Below, in pieces: positions 1 through 13,624 of a DNA stretch of 64,000 bases. Both the position numbers and the translations under genes were made by a program. Source of the DNA: Liolophura sinensis (taxonomy: Eukaryota; Mollusca; Polyplacophora; Chitonida; Chitonidae); contig NC_088299.1 of the NCBI RefSeq assembly GCF_032854445.1, positions 19,275,608 to 19,339,607 of the forward strand. Direction: 5' to 3'. Position 1 is the first letter of the stretch, and each line of letters starts with the position of its first letter. The notes below the pieces were generated by a model. It searched no databases. It was not told the origin of the DNA and worked only from the letters and a program-made list of their open reading frames with translations.

Positions 1-1330
1 TGTAATATTAATTTATCAAATACCGTAATGTTTATTGCATATAATAAACAGTTTTTTGGATAAGATGAAGTGAAACTTTAGTTGACTTTTTATTCTCAGT
101 GATTTTACTTCTGTCAGATTTGCATGCGCCCTCTTAAATATGCAATGGTTGAATATTGCTTAAACGTAAAGACTTACACACATTTCACAGACATGATAAA
201 CCTTTCATGAAAACGTCACCCACATGTTAATGACTATTAAAACAGCAACAAATTTAAAATCCACGCCTGCAATGCCATGCAGAATGACATCAAGCTTCTG
301 GGCGGTCTTGTTTGCTCTGACATCTGTCAATCAAATGAAAAATACAGCTGTCTTCAAATCTCATTGATGATGCTGTAATTCAATGAAAATGGCTATAAAC
401 GACAGGCATTTAGCCAATGAAGTCAGGAGTTCGAATCCAGCTCCTGCTTTTGAGGCTGCCGTTTTAAGTCAGGATGTGTGTCAGGCACCGTGGCGAATTA
501 GGGGCGGGTTTTCTTATCCGGTTATTACGGCCCATAAAGTAGATGCTGTCCATTGGATTACATTGCGATCAAATGTATTTGAAAAGTGTGAAATCAAAAG
601 CATCTGGAAAACAGATCCATAAAGATGACAATTATCACAGCGTTTGCGATGGTGTAGTTTACCTCGCCATATAACACTTTGTTCAATGTACTCTTTCATC
701 ACTTAAACCATGTTACTGTTTTATTGTTACAAGACACAGGCCATATTTAATCTTAACAAATTAATGTCTATTTCAGTAACTACATGGTTCAGCACACATT
801 AAAATATTGAGGTTTGTCTGAAGCTTCGATTTATCTGGCCAACAGTAATGACATCAAAAGCATAGCATTATCTTTTAAGAATACAAAAATAATATGTTTT
901 TTCCACAAGGTAATTACCATTTTCAGCATAAAAGATAACGTGGTCAAAAGGCCATTAACCTATACGGAAAAATATAACATGTTGTCTTAAATAACAAATT
1001 AATTGACTTTTTGAAACACGAAGAATTTTTGTTTTAGCGAGGTGCTGAAAGAAAACTATCCATCTGCATTTTATTTGAAGCAAACCACGTTCTAGCCATG
1101 ACAGCGCATGTTCTTTGAACCGATAACTGTACTAGAGTGACAAAGGCCTCATCTCGTGCTATCAATATGCCAAAATGGATAATTTCAATTTTGAAATTGT
1201 AAACTATCTGGATTTGAACAGTAAGATACCAAAATTGTCCTGCTTGCCCTGTATGCATATGTCGCTTTTGTCAGATGTTGTGTAAAATGTAGTAATTTGA
1301 ATCTACGTCACAGCACATTGATTCAAAACC
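1..1330. other. Intergenic, no gene supported
   Basis: AT-rich DNA with frequent stops in all frames and no exon I can support. A box-B-like string (GAGTTCGAATCC, 427-438) could be the remnant of a tRNA-derived SINE head, but I see no matching box A, so this is only a suggestion. Confidence 0.5.
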
Positions 1331-1334
1331 ACAG

Positions 1335-1560
1335 TGGCGGCTCCGTGGTCGAGATGGTGAAAACTAATGACTGGTTCCTCGGGCATGTTACCAGCTGAAA
1401 GTACTATTTATGTATTATTTCTTACATGCAGCTTTGGGAACTGCCGCATTATATATTGCTGGAATTGGGTGTTGCGATTATCGACTGGAAACGCCCATTT
1501 ACGGTGCACGAATGGTACACGAATGTCGGGCTTGACACTTAGACAATGATGGTATGTTTT
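1335..1560. repeat. Dispersed repeat family R copy (3' end)
   Basis: The end of this stretch (GGAAACGCCCAT ... GAATGTCGGGCTTGACACTTAGA) recurs in diverged form at 3231-3300, 48990-49050 and, reversed, near 55225-55290. The copies lie in both orientations, as expected of a non-autonomous mobile element. Outer boundaries are not resolved. Confidence 0.5.
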
Positions 1561-1775
1561 TCAACAATAGAAACTATTTCGTGTTTTGGCCTATGACACC
1601 AAACGGAAGCTGGTTCATGACTTAAGAAGAATTAGGTAAAAACATGCAGTGATGTTAAGTGCAATTTATTAGACTACCATGTAAGGTACGGTAACATTAA
1701 AGCAATGCAAAGTTACCAGGCGTTGTGGATACTTAGTCCACCAGCAGAATCCTGGTTTATGGAGGAATATAACTA

Positions 1776-1956
1776 AGACGTACAGCACAGAAAGTAAAAC
1801 CAGAATAGTAACGACAGTGTGATACTGGCAAATGGTCAAGGTTCAGCAAATGTAACGGCAAAGGCGTTGAACATTATTTCACCGGTTAAGTGTGACAATT
1901 TGCCAGTTATCACACTGTTGTCGCTCCTCTGATCTTGCTCTCTGTGCTGTACATAT
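1776..1956. repeat. Inverted repeat (hairpin) of family R internal module
   Basis: About 60 bp at 1779-1838 is complementary to 1894-1954: TACAGCACAGAAAG and GACAGTGTGATACTGGCAAA on the left match TTTGCCAGTTATCACACTG and CTCTGTGCTGTAC on the right. The right arm is the same module that is tandemly amplified at 49652-50975, so this looks like a foldback form of that dispersed element. Confidence 0.65.
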
Positions 1957-2543
1957 TTAATTATTTTACATATGACATGTACGTCTTCCATTATAATGTA
2001 CATATCTCAGCTTGTAGCTCTGAAATTGCTACATACACAACCTAGAGCTAGGTCCTGTCCCTCTCGGTGTCCCCAAACTGTCATCAAAATCTGTTCACTG
2101 CGAAAACTGGTTTCCGTGGTCTGAAAGTAATTCTGAATTCATATCACCTCACTAAACGCCACTAATAAAGACAATAACGTCGCAGTTTGACACAAATATA
2201 ACTCATCCACATGAACAACTTCAGAACGTCGCAAATCGACATTTGTGAACCACGTGGAGGACTCGGCTGTTCTTCAGAATATTAAAATCATCGTGTTGTT
2301 TGTAGTTTGTAATGTTTATTATTAAAATAAAAAATGATGTCAAGATGAGCTGTCAGTCGTCGTTGCACTGGCCTGATCTTCTTGGTTTCATACCAGACGT
2401 TTCACCAGATTATCTTTCTTCCAGACCCACAGAGACCCATTCGAATAGAAAATGGCGGTCAGCGAAATTTGGCCTGCTTTCAATGGGACAGGGATATGTA
2501 CAATTTTGTTGCTTGTAATTGTGACGTTATTGTCGGATTATTC

Positions 2544-2716
2544 ACAGATAAATAAGTGAAATGAAGTCACGAATAAATAAGTGAAATGAAGTCACGAATA
2601 AATAAGTAAAATGAAGTCACAAATAAATAAGTGAAATGAAGTCACGAATAAATAAGTAAAATGAAGACACAAATAAATAAGTGAAATGAAGTCACGAATA
2701 AATAAGTGATATGAAC
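2544..2716. repeat. 25-bp tandem repeat, about 7 copies
   Basis: The unit GAATAAATAAGTGAAATGAA plus GTCAC is repeated about seven times with a few A/G changes. It is intergenic and no coding role is seen. Confidence 0.9.
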
Positions 2717-3084
2717 GCGGCATTACTTTTGGATTAAATGAAACACTTTTTTGTACAACATACACATGTTGAGGACAGCACACTCGACAAGAGACATAAT
2801 TGTATCAGATGTCCAGTTACCAGGAGCTGAGGGATGTATATGTATATGTCTTAGTTTATGTACTTTATTCTTTTTTGAGCTGCTAGGTTTTACAAACTTC
2901 TCTGTGAATTGCGGATTGTTTCGGAAATCAACTATCACACTTTTACTCTTTTATATACCTTCACAAATCAGATTCTGCTGGCTGACTAAGCACCCCGAGA
3001 CCTGGTCAACTGGACTACTTTTATGTTATTTTTTACAAACGTAATGACAATTCAGCTATTCAGTTGCTCTAGACCAGTGTATGA

Positions 3085-3300
3085 CATCAATGCATTTGTT
3101 TTTACCAAATTCTGCTTAAGCGATGTTGCTTGGGGGTGTCGACGTTGCTACTATTACGCATTTACATGAAACGTGATAGTAAATACGAGTAAATTGACCT
3201 AAGGCCGTATTTCACCGTTTTATCAAAATATCGGCTTGGAACGCCCATCGTGGTCCATGAATGGCATGCGAATATCGGACTTTGGGCTCAGATTAAAAAC
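3085..3300. repeat. Dispersed repeat family R, near-complete short copy
   Basis: It begins CATCAATGCATTTGTTTTTACC and ends ATCGGACTTTGGGCTCAGA. The left part matches 49532-49660 and the right part matches 1480-1545. Unlike the copy at 49.5 kb it lacks the internal minisatellite, so it may represent the unexpanded form. Confidence 0.5.
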
Positions 3301-5155
3301 TGCTTTTGAAAGTCGGTATTGACGTTAATGTAGAGTTAACCAGTTTTATTAAACACCCATACAATTAGTGATGAAATTCTATCAATTGAATCTGTGTGAG
3401 GAATTGTAGTATAGAGAGGAGACTCCCAAGGAGAGATGTCCTTATATTGTAAGTGCACTTGTGCGTCTAGTTCTCCAATGAGAATTTTTGAGTATTTAAG
3501 AATCTACATACAGTAGACGCCAGAATTTTTGCATTTGAACAACACTACTTTTTCGAAGAGTAGTTTTTGTAATGCCTCCGTTAAGAGAGTTGACACAACT
3601 TTGGTGGTACAGCTTGTCGACCCTGTAATAAAGCGAGCTTTGTACATTATTGGAATCCAGTGAAGTTGTTGTATATCAGTGTGACGGGAAGGTAGGGATA
3701 GACTCCTCTGTTTGAGAAAGGACTGATGTTGATAAAATAGTTCCTCCAGTGTATTGGTCTGTTTAGAATACGTCGATGTTGCGGCAGTTGTTGTGGTGAT
3801 ATTAAACTTATAATGATGTACGCCTACAAATACTGGCTGCTGAACGAGGCAAGACTCTCAGTCGGCAAACACGTCTGCTTAAAATCGATATACTGTTCAA
3901 CTGAAATATATGAGAAGCATAATAACAATGCCTCCTTGTTTTATTTAATAGTGTCGAGTTTACAGTTAGATCTGTATGAGCACACAAGGATATAGTTGGC
4001 ATTAACATGAGCTACTGGAAACTTTACAGCGCACACTCCACTGTTTACCCAGACATCGACACAGACTCAGGTAGACGAAACCAAAACACAGAACCTCACA
4101 GCTATTGACTACATTGTCATCGAGTGTACACCGGGGAACAAGCATGTGCGTAAAACCACAGAGAAACTGTTGAGAACAGTGGTATAACAAAGCCTGATAC
4201 ACTCCGTAACTTTTCCAATTAGCTAAATAATCCCTAAAAGTCGACTTTGCCACCTGTAGAATAAACCCTGCCACCTGGCGGCCAATCCCGTGTTTACATT
4301 GGCCGCGCGCCCTCTGTTGGCGGCACGCGCTTCTCTTCTCAGTTCACGCGACTTCTTTTGCTAACGTCATGCGCCGAGGTTTGACTTAGTTGCCCTGTGG
4401 GTCTGCAGGAAACCAGAGACTGTCTACATCTATAACTCCTAGTTTTCTATAAAACATATGAAAACAGAATATAGCTGTGGCCGCACATATTGTTAGGTCG
4501 ACCTGTGTGATCTTAGCGAATGCAAACCAGAGGCGACGACCACGAAACACGGCCAGAAATCCGAATCTACCCGACAGCTTCCCTGAGAGGGCAAAGTGGG
4601 TTAAACCACAGGGACAAGTTGATTTTCATATTTTCTTTATTACTTTATTTTAAAAAATCCTAGCGTCGTTTTACCATACACATGCGCAAACCACATAATC
4701 AACACACGCTGAGGACAATGCCGGGACAAACTGTGATAAATTGCAAAGAAAACATGTCAAGGTACAGGTACCTGTACGGTATACTGCAGTAACTTTCTGA
4801 AGTTAATAAAATATACTTCTGTGCATTGTAAGATCTTTTATCATAAAGTAAGTAAAATGTATATTTTCGTATTTTGCTTTGTTATTCGTTATATATTTTA
4901 CAGTTGTGAAAAACAAATCCAAATATATATACTTTATCCCATTTCAAATTATTTTCTCTTTGATAGTTTGTTAAATTGCACTTTGTCTTGATCAAGATTC
5001 CGTATTGATTTCAAAACTGGTGAACAATTGGCCACTCCATTGCTTCCTTAAAGCCTTTCCTTAAGAAATTAGAATGAAGTCGTCATGTAGAAGGAAGCAG
5101 TCTACAGTTTTCAGTGATGCTAGCAATGCTTGAAGAATGTTTTATCTTAACGTTT
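3301..5155. other. Intergenic, no gene supported
   Basis: No exon with convincing splice sites or recognisable protein. A GC-richer patch at about 4280-4420 contains an ACGTCA-type half-site but no gene can be attached to it. Confidence 0.4.
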
Positions 5156-5159
5156 TTTG

Positions 5160-5374
5160 GGTTTTTTTTGATGTTTTACGCCGTACTCAAGAATATTTCA
5201 CTTATACAGATGGCGACCAGCATTATGGTGGGTGGAAACCGGGCACTGTACGGGAAAACCCACGGAGAGGAAGCCAGCATGAGCTGGTCTTGAACTCACA
5301 GCGACCGCATTGGTGAGAGCTTCTGGGTCACTGCGCTGCGCTGGCGCGCTAACCGACTGAGCCACGGAGGCCCC
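5160..5374 (-). mobile_element. tRNA-derived SINE (family A), nearly complete
   Basis: On the minus strand it reads from a tRNA-like head (GGCCTCCGTGGCTCAGTCGG, box A) through a conserved body to the tail AGTACGGCGTAAAACATC. It matches the intact element at 62658-62911, minus about 35 bp of internal sequence. Confidence 0.85.
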
Positions 5375-7265
5375 TCTTAACGTTAAAGTGTTATACATAA
5401 CTTTAAGTAAAATCCACACTTTGGCAATGATGTAGGACAGAAAATATGTACACACTTAAATTAACACTCCCTAAAGTGTTAAGAATTTATGCTTTTTTAA
5501 AATGCTGAGAAAAATGCTGTAAAATAACTGTACCTTATAATGTCAGATCTTACTTTTAGATCTTGCGCATGTTACGGATGTTCATGATTCGTTTTACATT
5601 ATAAATTTTACAAAAGTGTAAGATCGCAGTGTAAAATTTGAAGATGTTGGGTCTCGCATTTTACATCATTTAACAGTATCAGTCTGACACTTAAAAAATG
5701 TTGAAAAATCGAACGAGTATCCAACTCGTTTACCATTCTGGCTTATGAGTTGTCATTAATGTGTCTCAGTTTGCGTTTCGATCGCAAACTGTTCATATAT
5801 CCAACGGTGTGATTTTATTCCAACGCGATGCATATACTTCTCCTGACCCCGGGTCAGGTGCAATTCCACAGTTATGAAGATGAGCGCGGGAGATTCTGGA
5901 TAGCATTTCAACATGCTTAAATCATGACATGTCCATGGGTCAACCCAGCTTATAGGCGTTCTAAAGACCAAATCATAGCTGATATATAACCTCAGATGGA
6001 TAACTGTATTGTAAGCTTTACAGTCATTCGCTTACAAAGTCGTTTTTGGGATCAACACACTTAATGGAGGCCGATTAATGTCGCGCTAAGATGAAAAAAT
6101 AATGCATAACTAATTAAGAATTTGACTCTATTAACGAGTTGACATCTATAAACAAGAACGAGAACGCTCAAACCGCACCAAATTTGTTATCAGATTCTCT
6201 GATTGTTCATTGCTGATATAAATGTACCATCTGAGAAAAGCCACCGAGTACGGATATTATACAAACAATTCTGGTCACATATCATAATACACACTCCGTC
6301 AATAAAGACACATTGTTGAGAGAAGTGAGACAAGCTAATACGACCCACAAACGCATCTGTTCTATTGCTGCAAAACTGAATATCTTTGAAAATACGAGAA
6401 AACCTCATCACCAGTAAATACGAGAACCAGGATGCCTGCTTTAGGGGAACAGAATTCCCTGCATTTTCTCCATCAGCCTCATTAGCGATATAAGGACGTC
6501 CTGGGGGTGTCCTAATAGCTCACGACCACATTTAATGGCTTTGTTTGATTTCGCCGATTGTCATCATCTGTAAGTGTTCCCATTGCCTCTCATGTAAAAC
6601 TGTATATCGTTTAGACAGACAGTATATACATGCACTTCCTGCTAATGGGTTTCATTTTATTCTGTTACAAAGTTTTATATCTGTAAAGAGACAGCTGTCA
6701 CCATAGCCATGAGATATTTGCAAGCCAACTGAGCAGTTAGCTGTATCAGCTCGGCCCAATGCACATTTTATGAACCCCATACACGTGAGTAAACGTGCGT
6801 AAACCAGAAAAACCGGAAACAGAAAACCTTGCCCTTGTTAGAACAGTTTGTGTACATGTACACTGGAACTTTCTTTAAACAACGACGTTGATTGAACAAG
6901 GGGATTAGTATTTAATGTATAAATTAAATAATATAAGGAGCGGTAGCAGTACACCTATGGATAACCTAATAGCTACTTTCGGCATTGAAATTCGATGCTG
7001 TATAGCAAAATACCAAGTAGACAAACTCGACATAAAAATCCAAAATTAACTTTCAAATTCGGTGCACATGAACATGCAGTTACTTTGGAGTTTTGGTGAA
7101 GAAAATATTTATCTTGATTGTTATTTCGCTGATATATATTCGCGGTATGTAACACAGAAACACTTTATTGTTACTGCTAAAACAAATGAATATTTATTTC
7201 GCTGGTTTTTCCGCCGTTGTCAAGAATATCTCATTTTCATGACGCTGGTTAGGATTAAGGCTAAA
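5375..7265. other. Intergenic, no gene supported
   Basis: Only short frames without conserved features are present. I see no repeats, RNA genes or exons that I can defend. Confidence 0.4.
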
Positions 7266-7267
7266 GG

Positions 7268-7562
7268 AAATCGAAACCACCGGCCCTTGCAAATCACCGC
7301 GCATCGGAACCACCGCACATGGCAAAACATCGCACCTTGTAAACCACCACGCATCAGGAACCACCGCATATGGCATATCACCGCCCCTTGTAAACCACCA
7401 CACATAAGGAACCACCGCACATGGCATATCACCGCACCTCGCACACCACGACACCTCGCAAAACGGCCACACCTCGCAAAACCAGGGAACCCCGCATACC
7501 GCCGCACCTCGCTAACCAGGGCACCATGCAAACCACCGCGTCGCGCATCCACCCAACGCGCC
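7268..7562. repeat. Degenerate 17-bp minisatellite (AACCACCGC type)
   Basis: About 16 imperfect units of roughly 17 bp resembling AAACCACCGCACCTCGC. Groups of three units form a 51-bp higher-order repeat between about 7300 and 7440. The arginine/histidine/proline-rich translation of this stretch follows from the repeat and is not evidence for a protein. A related degenerate motif occurs at 14290-15195. Confidence 0.7.
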
Positions 7563-7784
7563 TCGTCAGCTAGCTCACCAACCACCTGAGGTACTGATGG
7601 AAACCCAGGCATAGCATGCAGCTGGGTTACAACATGCAATCTCATTAGCAACTGGTGTAAAAAGAGTCATCTCATAAAGTGAGCACTGAGCTGAGACGGA
7701 CCTGTTTATGAATGTAACACAGGTTGTGTTGAGCCCCCCCCCCCCCCAAACCATCTATATTACACCTGTATTTAGGACGTTTAA

Positions 7785-8005
7785 TTTATTTATTTATTTG
7801 ATTAGTGTTTTTACGTCGTACTCAAGAATATTTCATTTATACGACCGTGGCCAGTATTATGGTGGGAGGAAACCGGGCAGAGCCGGGGGAAAACTCACGA
7901 GCTTCCGCAGGTTGCTGGGAGACCTTCCTACATACGGCCTTGAACTCACAGCGACCGCATTGATGAGAGACTCCTAAGTCATTATGCTGCGCTAGCGCAG
8001 AGTTT
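7785..8005 (-). mobile_element. tRNA-derived SINE family A copy
   Basis: The 3' tail (TTTATTTATTTGATTAGTGT on the plus strand) and body match the 62658 element. The tRNA-like head is cut short near 8000. A poly-C run (about 17 C) lies just upstream at 7731-7747. Confidence 0.8.
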
Positions 8006-8049
8006 TGATTTAAGACTTTTAACTGTATTTATTTGACTTGTTTTTATAT

Positions 8050-8215
8050 GACTTGTGTTTTACGCCGTACTCAACAATATTTCATACGACAGTGGCCAGT
8101 TTTATGGTGGGTGGGAACCGGGCAGAGACCAAGGGAAATCAACCATTATCGCAATGGTTGCCGGAAGACCTTCCTATTTACCACTGGTGAGTAAGCTGGA
8201 CTTCAACTCACATTT
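8050..8215 (-). mobile_element. SINE family A copy, truncated
   Basis: Starts GTTTTACGCCGTACTCAACA and follows the family A body to about 8215. The tRNA-like head is missing. It abuts a family B element. Confidence 0.7.
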
Positions 8216-8568
8216 ACTGGCCCCAGTAGCACAGTTGGTAGATCTAGGATCAACCCTGGGGGTCGGCTCACATTTAAGAGTTTAAAACAGGAAGCTACAG
8301 CTTTCTCCTTTCTCGATTGGCGTTCAGCATTAAGGAGATAGTCCTTGTTGACCCGTGTCAATATAATGGCTCCTGGCTGGGCGACATCCTTGCTGTCGGT
8401 AAGCCGTCTCAGTGAAGCAGCACTAGATAAAAGAGCGGCGGAAATCCGTCCCGCAACAAAAAGACACAATGCACGTACAGGCCACTCTAAGGACTCCTTC
8501 GTCGTCATATAACTGAGAAATTGTTCAGTACGACGTTAAACCCCAAGCACTCACTCACTCAAATCACA
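8216..8568 (+). mobile_element. SINE-like family B copy
   Basis: It has a tRNA-like head (CACAGTTGGTAGATC followed by a GGATCAACCC box-B-like string) and a body shared with 13625-13936. It ends ACGACGTTAAACCCCAAGCA followed by CACTCACTC repeats, a tail type I recall as common in molluscan repeats. Internal promoter activity is inferred only. Confidence 0.65.
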
Positions 8569-11045
8569 ACGACTGTATTAGTGAGAGGCTCCCGAGTCGC
8601 TGTTTTGCTCTTGCACGCATGAAGTTTTATGAGCAGTTTTTGATGGGCATGGCGTACAAGTCGATTCAAAATATTTTTAAGAGCTCATATTGAAATTTAC
8701 ACTTCATTGGTTTAGGAAAAAACTTTTATCACCTTAAGCTCAGTTGAAATATGGGGAGGCGTCTCTAAATACGAGGACTCGGCGGAAGAAATGTAACTTC
8801 CATGTGTGACATTTGCTGTCTTTTTGGTAGACGTCGGGCATCTACACTGCTGGGAGGGCCACGATACCCTCGTAAAGTAACACGTGAACTGAACTATCAC
8901 GGTAACGACACCTCTTCACTACTATAAAGTCATTGTGGTACATGCGTGTGTGTGTGTGTGTGTGTGTGCGGGGGAGGGGGGGGGGTGCCGGCTTTGGCCC
9001 CAAAAAATTGCATATAGTGTACTACAATTATAATAATAAAAAAATGCATTCAAAGGGGATGAACAATTGTTTAATTAGGGCATACAAAGAAAAGAGTGCA
9101 CTCAAATGAAGTACAAGTATCAAGAATATAAATTAATTTTTCTCCATTAATTTGGTTTATTTAGAACATGTTCAGAACCTTGTTTTCAATTGTTCGTTAC
9201 TGGATTGGAAAAAATCTCCAATTATAGATTCTTAAATATCTGATATGATTCAGTAACAGTATATTTATTTATTTCATTGCTGTTTAACACCAGACTCAAG
9301 CCTTAGGCACATTACTGCTTAACTTTCCCACATATTACATAGATATGCGCACATTATTGGCTGGAGACAAGTTCAGCGAGCATATAGAATATCGAGTATA
9401 GAGAATACGCGAAACTTTTAACTACAGTATATTCCCTGTTTAAATCGCGCATGCGTCAGAGCACAATTCTGTAGTATTTAAGATAACTAACAAATAAAAA
9501 AATTAATCGAAGATGTAAAATTTGGAGGTATATTCCTAATGCAGTAAGCAAAACACTTGCAAGCTTGGTTTACGTTCGTCACACGCTGAAAAATTTGTAT
9601 ATTAATTAGACACTTTCTGCGCGACACCGGACTTTTTTTCACCACAAATGTTTTTTCTTCTTTTTTTTTTTTGACAGAATGCCGTTTAGCTGAACATGAA
9701 CGCGAACAAAAACAGCTGAAACTCTTCTGCACATTTCCGTTTCATTAATTGTTGATTTTCGGAGCTTTTAATTGATATATCCAGGATATTGTATCAGGAC
9801 GCTTAATTAGTTAAAAATGAAGCGAAGTCGTTAATGAAATCAATTCAAGCGACCCATTTCAGCCTGGTAAATTTGACTTTACAACACTCCGCGTGCACTG
9901 TGCGGTGTTCAAATGAAATCTAACCCTTGAGCGAATCACCAATCGACATGAAGTACCTCGTGCCACCCGTACACAACCTCCTTGGATCAAGTGTTAGTTT
10001 AAAGTATGGCCAGTTATTCTCACGAAAGCCCAGTAAACTTCATCAGTGTGAAGTGACAATTTTATCGAATGGTTGCGTGTGTAATGGCTCGTGTTCGCGG
10101 GGAAACAATGAGATAAATATGGTTTAATCTCCAATCGAGTGCGCCTTTTTCCGTCCAGTCGCGTGCGTGTTGTCAATACCCCAGTCAATCTGCTGTTTAT
10201 CAGACTTGCTCAATCGCTCAAAGAAAACAAATCAAAATGACTCGCTTTGCGCTTGATTTATTTCCGAGTTAAGGTAAGCACCTATGTTACCAAGGCGACA
10301 CTTTGTTCTCGACATAATGGCATGCAAGAGAGCTGGCAATATCTCCACCGGCGATAAGTTAGTCAGTGTACGACTGATCTATAAATGCGCGTGTCTGTAT
10401 CATAAAAGAAGAATTACAATGAAAGAAAAGACCATTAAAACTTTGTTAGGAGATACCTTATATAGTGATTTTTAGATGTTTATTCCCTTAGCTAAACGCA
10501 GTCCAATGTGTGGTTTTTATAGTGAGCTTTATGTACCATATTGATCGTGTATGTCGTTCATGAGGTCACACTGACTTTTCTCTATTCCTAAAACAAGAAT
10601 TTAAGATCAGGTTCGCGTTTTCGAGCACGGGAGGCAAGGCCACAAGAATTTTATTCCAAAGTAAACAAGAAGAGGTGGAAAAAGTGGTGTGGCGCCATAG
10701 TATACAAACTGTAAGACGGAGAATTTAAAATAACGGCACAAAATATTACCACAAAACCTAGTTTATCAACGATAATCAAATAAACGCCTTCATTCTGAAT
10801 GTCTTAACTTTACAATGAATACAGTTTTCTTGTAAGTAAATATGGACAGAGCGTTCCAGAATCTCTGGGATTCAGCTTCATAAATGTGTAATTCCGCTTA
10901 GTTCAAGACTGTCTATACATCGTGTTGGGTTAAATCGCAGGTTTTATTTATTTATTTATTGATTATTAAGTCGATTGGTGGTTTATGCCGTACTAGCTGT
11001 AATAAGGATTAAGATGCTGATTAAATGTAAGCACCTATGTACGCT
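8569..11045. other. Intergenic, no gene supported
   Basis: It contains a (GT)n microsatellite at about 8945-8968 running into a G-rich stretch, and a short SINE-A tail fragment around 10938-10992. No exon is supported. Confidence 0.4.
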
Positions 11046-11050
11046 CAAAA

Positions 11051-11288
11051 AAATAATGTGCTAATTTTAACAAAAAGTCTGTTGGCTGAGTGGTGATAGA
11101 ATGTATTCTGTTATTATAACACAGTATTGTGTCATATTCAACATAATATCCTCTTGTTCTTATAGAATCGTTACGTCGAACTAAAAAGAATATGTGTGTT
11201 ATATTTAACACAATTACCCTGCTGCAAGAACAGAATACATTCTAGCATCATTCAGATAAAAGACTTTCTGTTAAAGTTAACAATTTAT
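11051..11288. mobile_element. MITE-like hairpin element
   Basis: Terminal arms of about 55 bp pair with each other. The left arm (about 11060-11112) holds TTTTAACAAAAAGTCTGTT and GATAGAATGTATTCTGTT; the right arm (about 11228-11285) holds AACAGAATACATTCTA and AGACTTTCTGTTAAAGTTAA. Pairing continues inward with mismatches to about 100 bp per arm. There is no coding capacity. A target-site duplication is not clear. Confidence 0.65.
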
Positions 11289-11289
11289 T

Positions 11290-13620
11290 TCTTTTCAGAC
11301 AGAATATTCTTTACTTCTGTGTGGAATGATGGGTAATTTTTGGCTGCTTTTTGTTTGAATTCGTCATAATTTCTTACCTCATATACAGTTTTTCTTCCCG
11401 TGGTGGTTGTACTGAACGTTGTTTTCAAACTTGATCTTACGAACATTGACGTAGATAATGTACATGTTTTTGACGATGGCTCCATGAAAGCCAAAATATG
11501 CAGCGTGTGTTTCTTTGTTTTTGTTTTACCCGAAGTTTATCTGTGGAACAACCAGTCTCACGTCTTTCTGAAGGACATTTGTGAGTATCCAGTCGAGATG
11601 GTCTGGAAAATGTCCCACATAATGTCTTGTTTACAGGCTAACCTGCATTGCGAGATGGTGGAACTTTTCCTGTTGGCTAACCTGACGACGTTCACTGCAT
11701 GCTTATACCTGATGAACCATTTAAAGGATATATAGATGCAGATTATAGATTAAAGGTGCGTTTTGTTGACATTGCACGAGCGGCATATTATGCACTGTAC
11801 GAAACAAACAAAAAAACTTGTAGCCTATCTGACGTGTGTATTGTTAATTTGACCTGATTTGTATGAAGGGTTGAAGGGGAGGGTGTGTGTGGATGTGTTT
11901 CGAGGGTGAGGAAGCGGGGTGAGAGGTTCAGGTGAGAAAAGGTACTGTTAGAATGACAAGATGATAGAGTGAGTGAGTTTGAATGTCTACTGACACCTTT
12001 TCATCAATCATAACTGCTGTAGGCTTACACGCTCCACGGATATCAATGCGACATGAAGTTCGCAATTAAATGTCTTCTGATTTAAATTTTAGATCGTGGT
12101 TAATGAGATTTTGAATGCATCACTGCAGGGCTGTGGAAATCTAGCTTGGAGCTAAACGTCTCTCGTTCCAGGTGAACGTTCTTCGCCCGTGTAACTGAGG
12201 GAGTTCGGAGCCCCGGGCTATAGGCCCAGGTTGACGGGACCGCGGTATGACGTGCGCGCTGCCGTCTGTAACACTGCAACAGGTGCGTTTACCAGTGGCT
12301 GGCGCGCAACTAGGCCTGAATCGGTTGGCCTTAACACGGACTGGCAAGCGGCGGGCCCGGATCATTTGGCCGGAGGGAGAAGTGCCAATTAGCAGGTTGA
12401 ATGGGAGTAGCCTAAACGTTCATGCCATCTAGTCAATATAGGATCTGTATCTGTTATATTAACACTACTTATCACATTGTATTTGGGGACATTTTTGCGT
12501 CCTTCTTCACTTTGAAGTTCGATAAAATTTAATTGATGTCTCTTTTTCCATCCTGGCGTGCTCATTATAATACGGACATAGGTGGGCTTAGTTGGTGTCG
12601 GCTCGAGATAATCACAGGTGCAGAGTGTATCCTTATTGATCGGATATAACCACCATGCTGGCCACTTCAAATCTAAACTAACAATCGAAAAGTCGATGGT
12701 AGATTCCCAGCCTTTGTTGAGGCTATTATAAACACTGATTAATAGATCTGATTTCGCTGCTGAGATCCCCCCCTCTCCCCATTATATTTACATGCGTGTT
12801 TATCAAAACAGGTAAAACCAATTGTACCAGGTTTAGAGCAAATAAAGCGATTTTAGGGCAGCTTATTCCCACACTTCCTGATAGAGGATTGGGTTATTAA
12901 AAAGTTGGAGAAAATTTCGAAAAACAAACTGCCACTGGCTGGCCAGTTGTACGGGGATTCACGAGGTAGTATTTAATTAAGCTAACGTGACAAACGGCGG
13001 TTAGATAAAGCGTTCATTATTAAAGCGAAAGTAAAGAGAATAAAGCTAGCAGGGAGCAGAGGAGTCATAGCCGCCAATCTATTTTTCGGACATAATATTT
13101 GTTCCATCAGGTATTAAAGTCAGTGCAATAATGAAGTAATACATATATAGGGTTAAATACAGGTATCTGCGAGGGTAACAGCGCCGGAGTGAGAAGCAAA
13201 TTCCACACTAACATTGTGGATAGAGGTAATAAGTAAACCCAGGATGACGTATGGCCGCACGTCACGTGCACATCTGAAACAGACGCTCGTACACCAGCCG
13301 TCAACCAAAATGGACGTTGCAGATCAATAATCACGAGGCCATTTCCTCAAAAGAAGTTTAACACAAACCAGCAAGGTATATGAAATACGAAATTAGGACG
13401 GAAGACGCAGGAAATGTTCTAGGGGAACGAGTAAAACCAACATTCAAATCCTATACCCTGCTAGCATGTAAGTTGTCGATAATAAACTATGTACCTCACT
13501 TATCGGTATATATACAATACTCCAGTAGGGAACCAGAGTTTACTGAAGAACGGGAGTTCACATGAAAACATATAGCCTGTCACATCCAGAGCGTTAGTTC
13601 CTTCGAACACTAAGCGGCAG
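11290..13620. other. Intergenic, no gene firmly supported
   Basis: A minus-strand frame at 11285-11494 ends in a lysine-rich tail (NILSEKK) and contains a GAG/GTAAGA donor-like site, but I do not recognise it. A GC-rich patch at about 12150-12400 is CpG-rich compared with its surroundings and could be a promoter island, with no gene attached. Confidence 0.35.
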
Positions 13621-13624
13621 CAGT

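Noticed and set aside
7062-7651. 175-codon (plus) and 143-codon (minus) frames rich in Arg/His/Pro or Gly/Val/Cys
   Set aside because: They come from the degenerate 17-bp repeat at 7268-7562 and lack other support.
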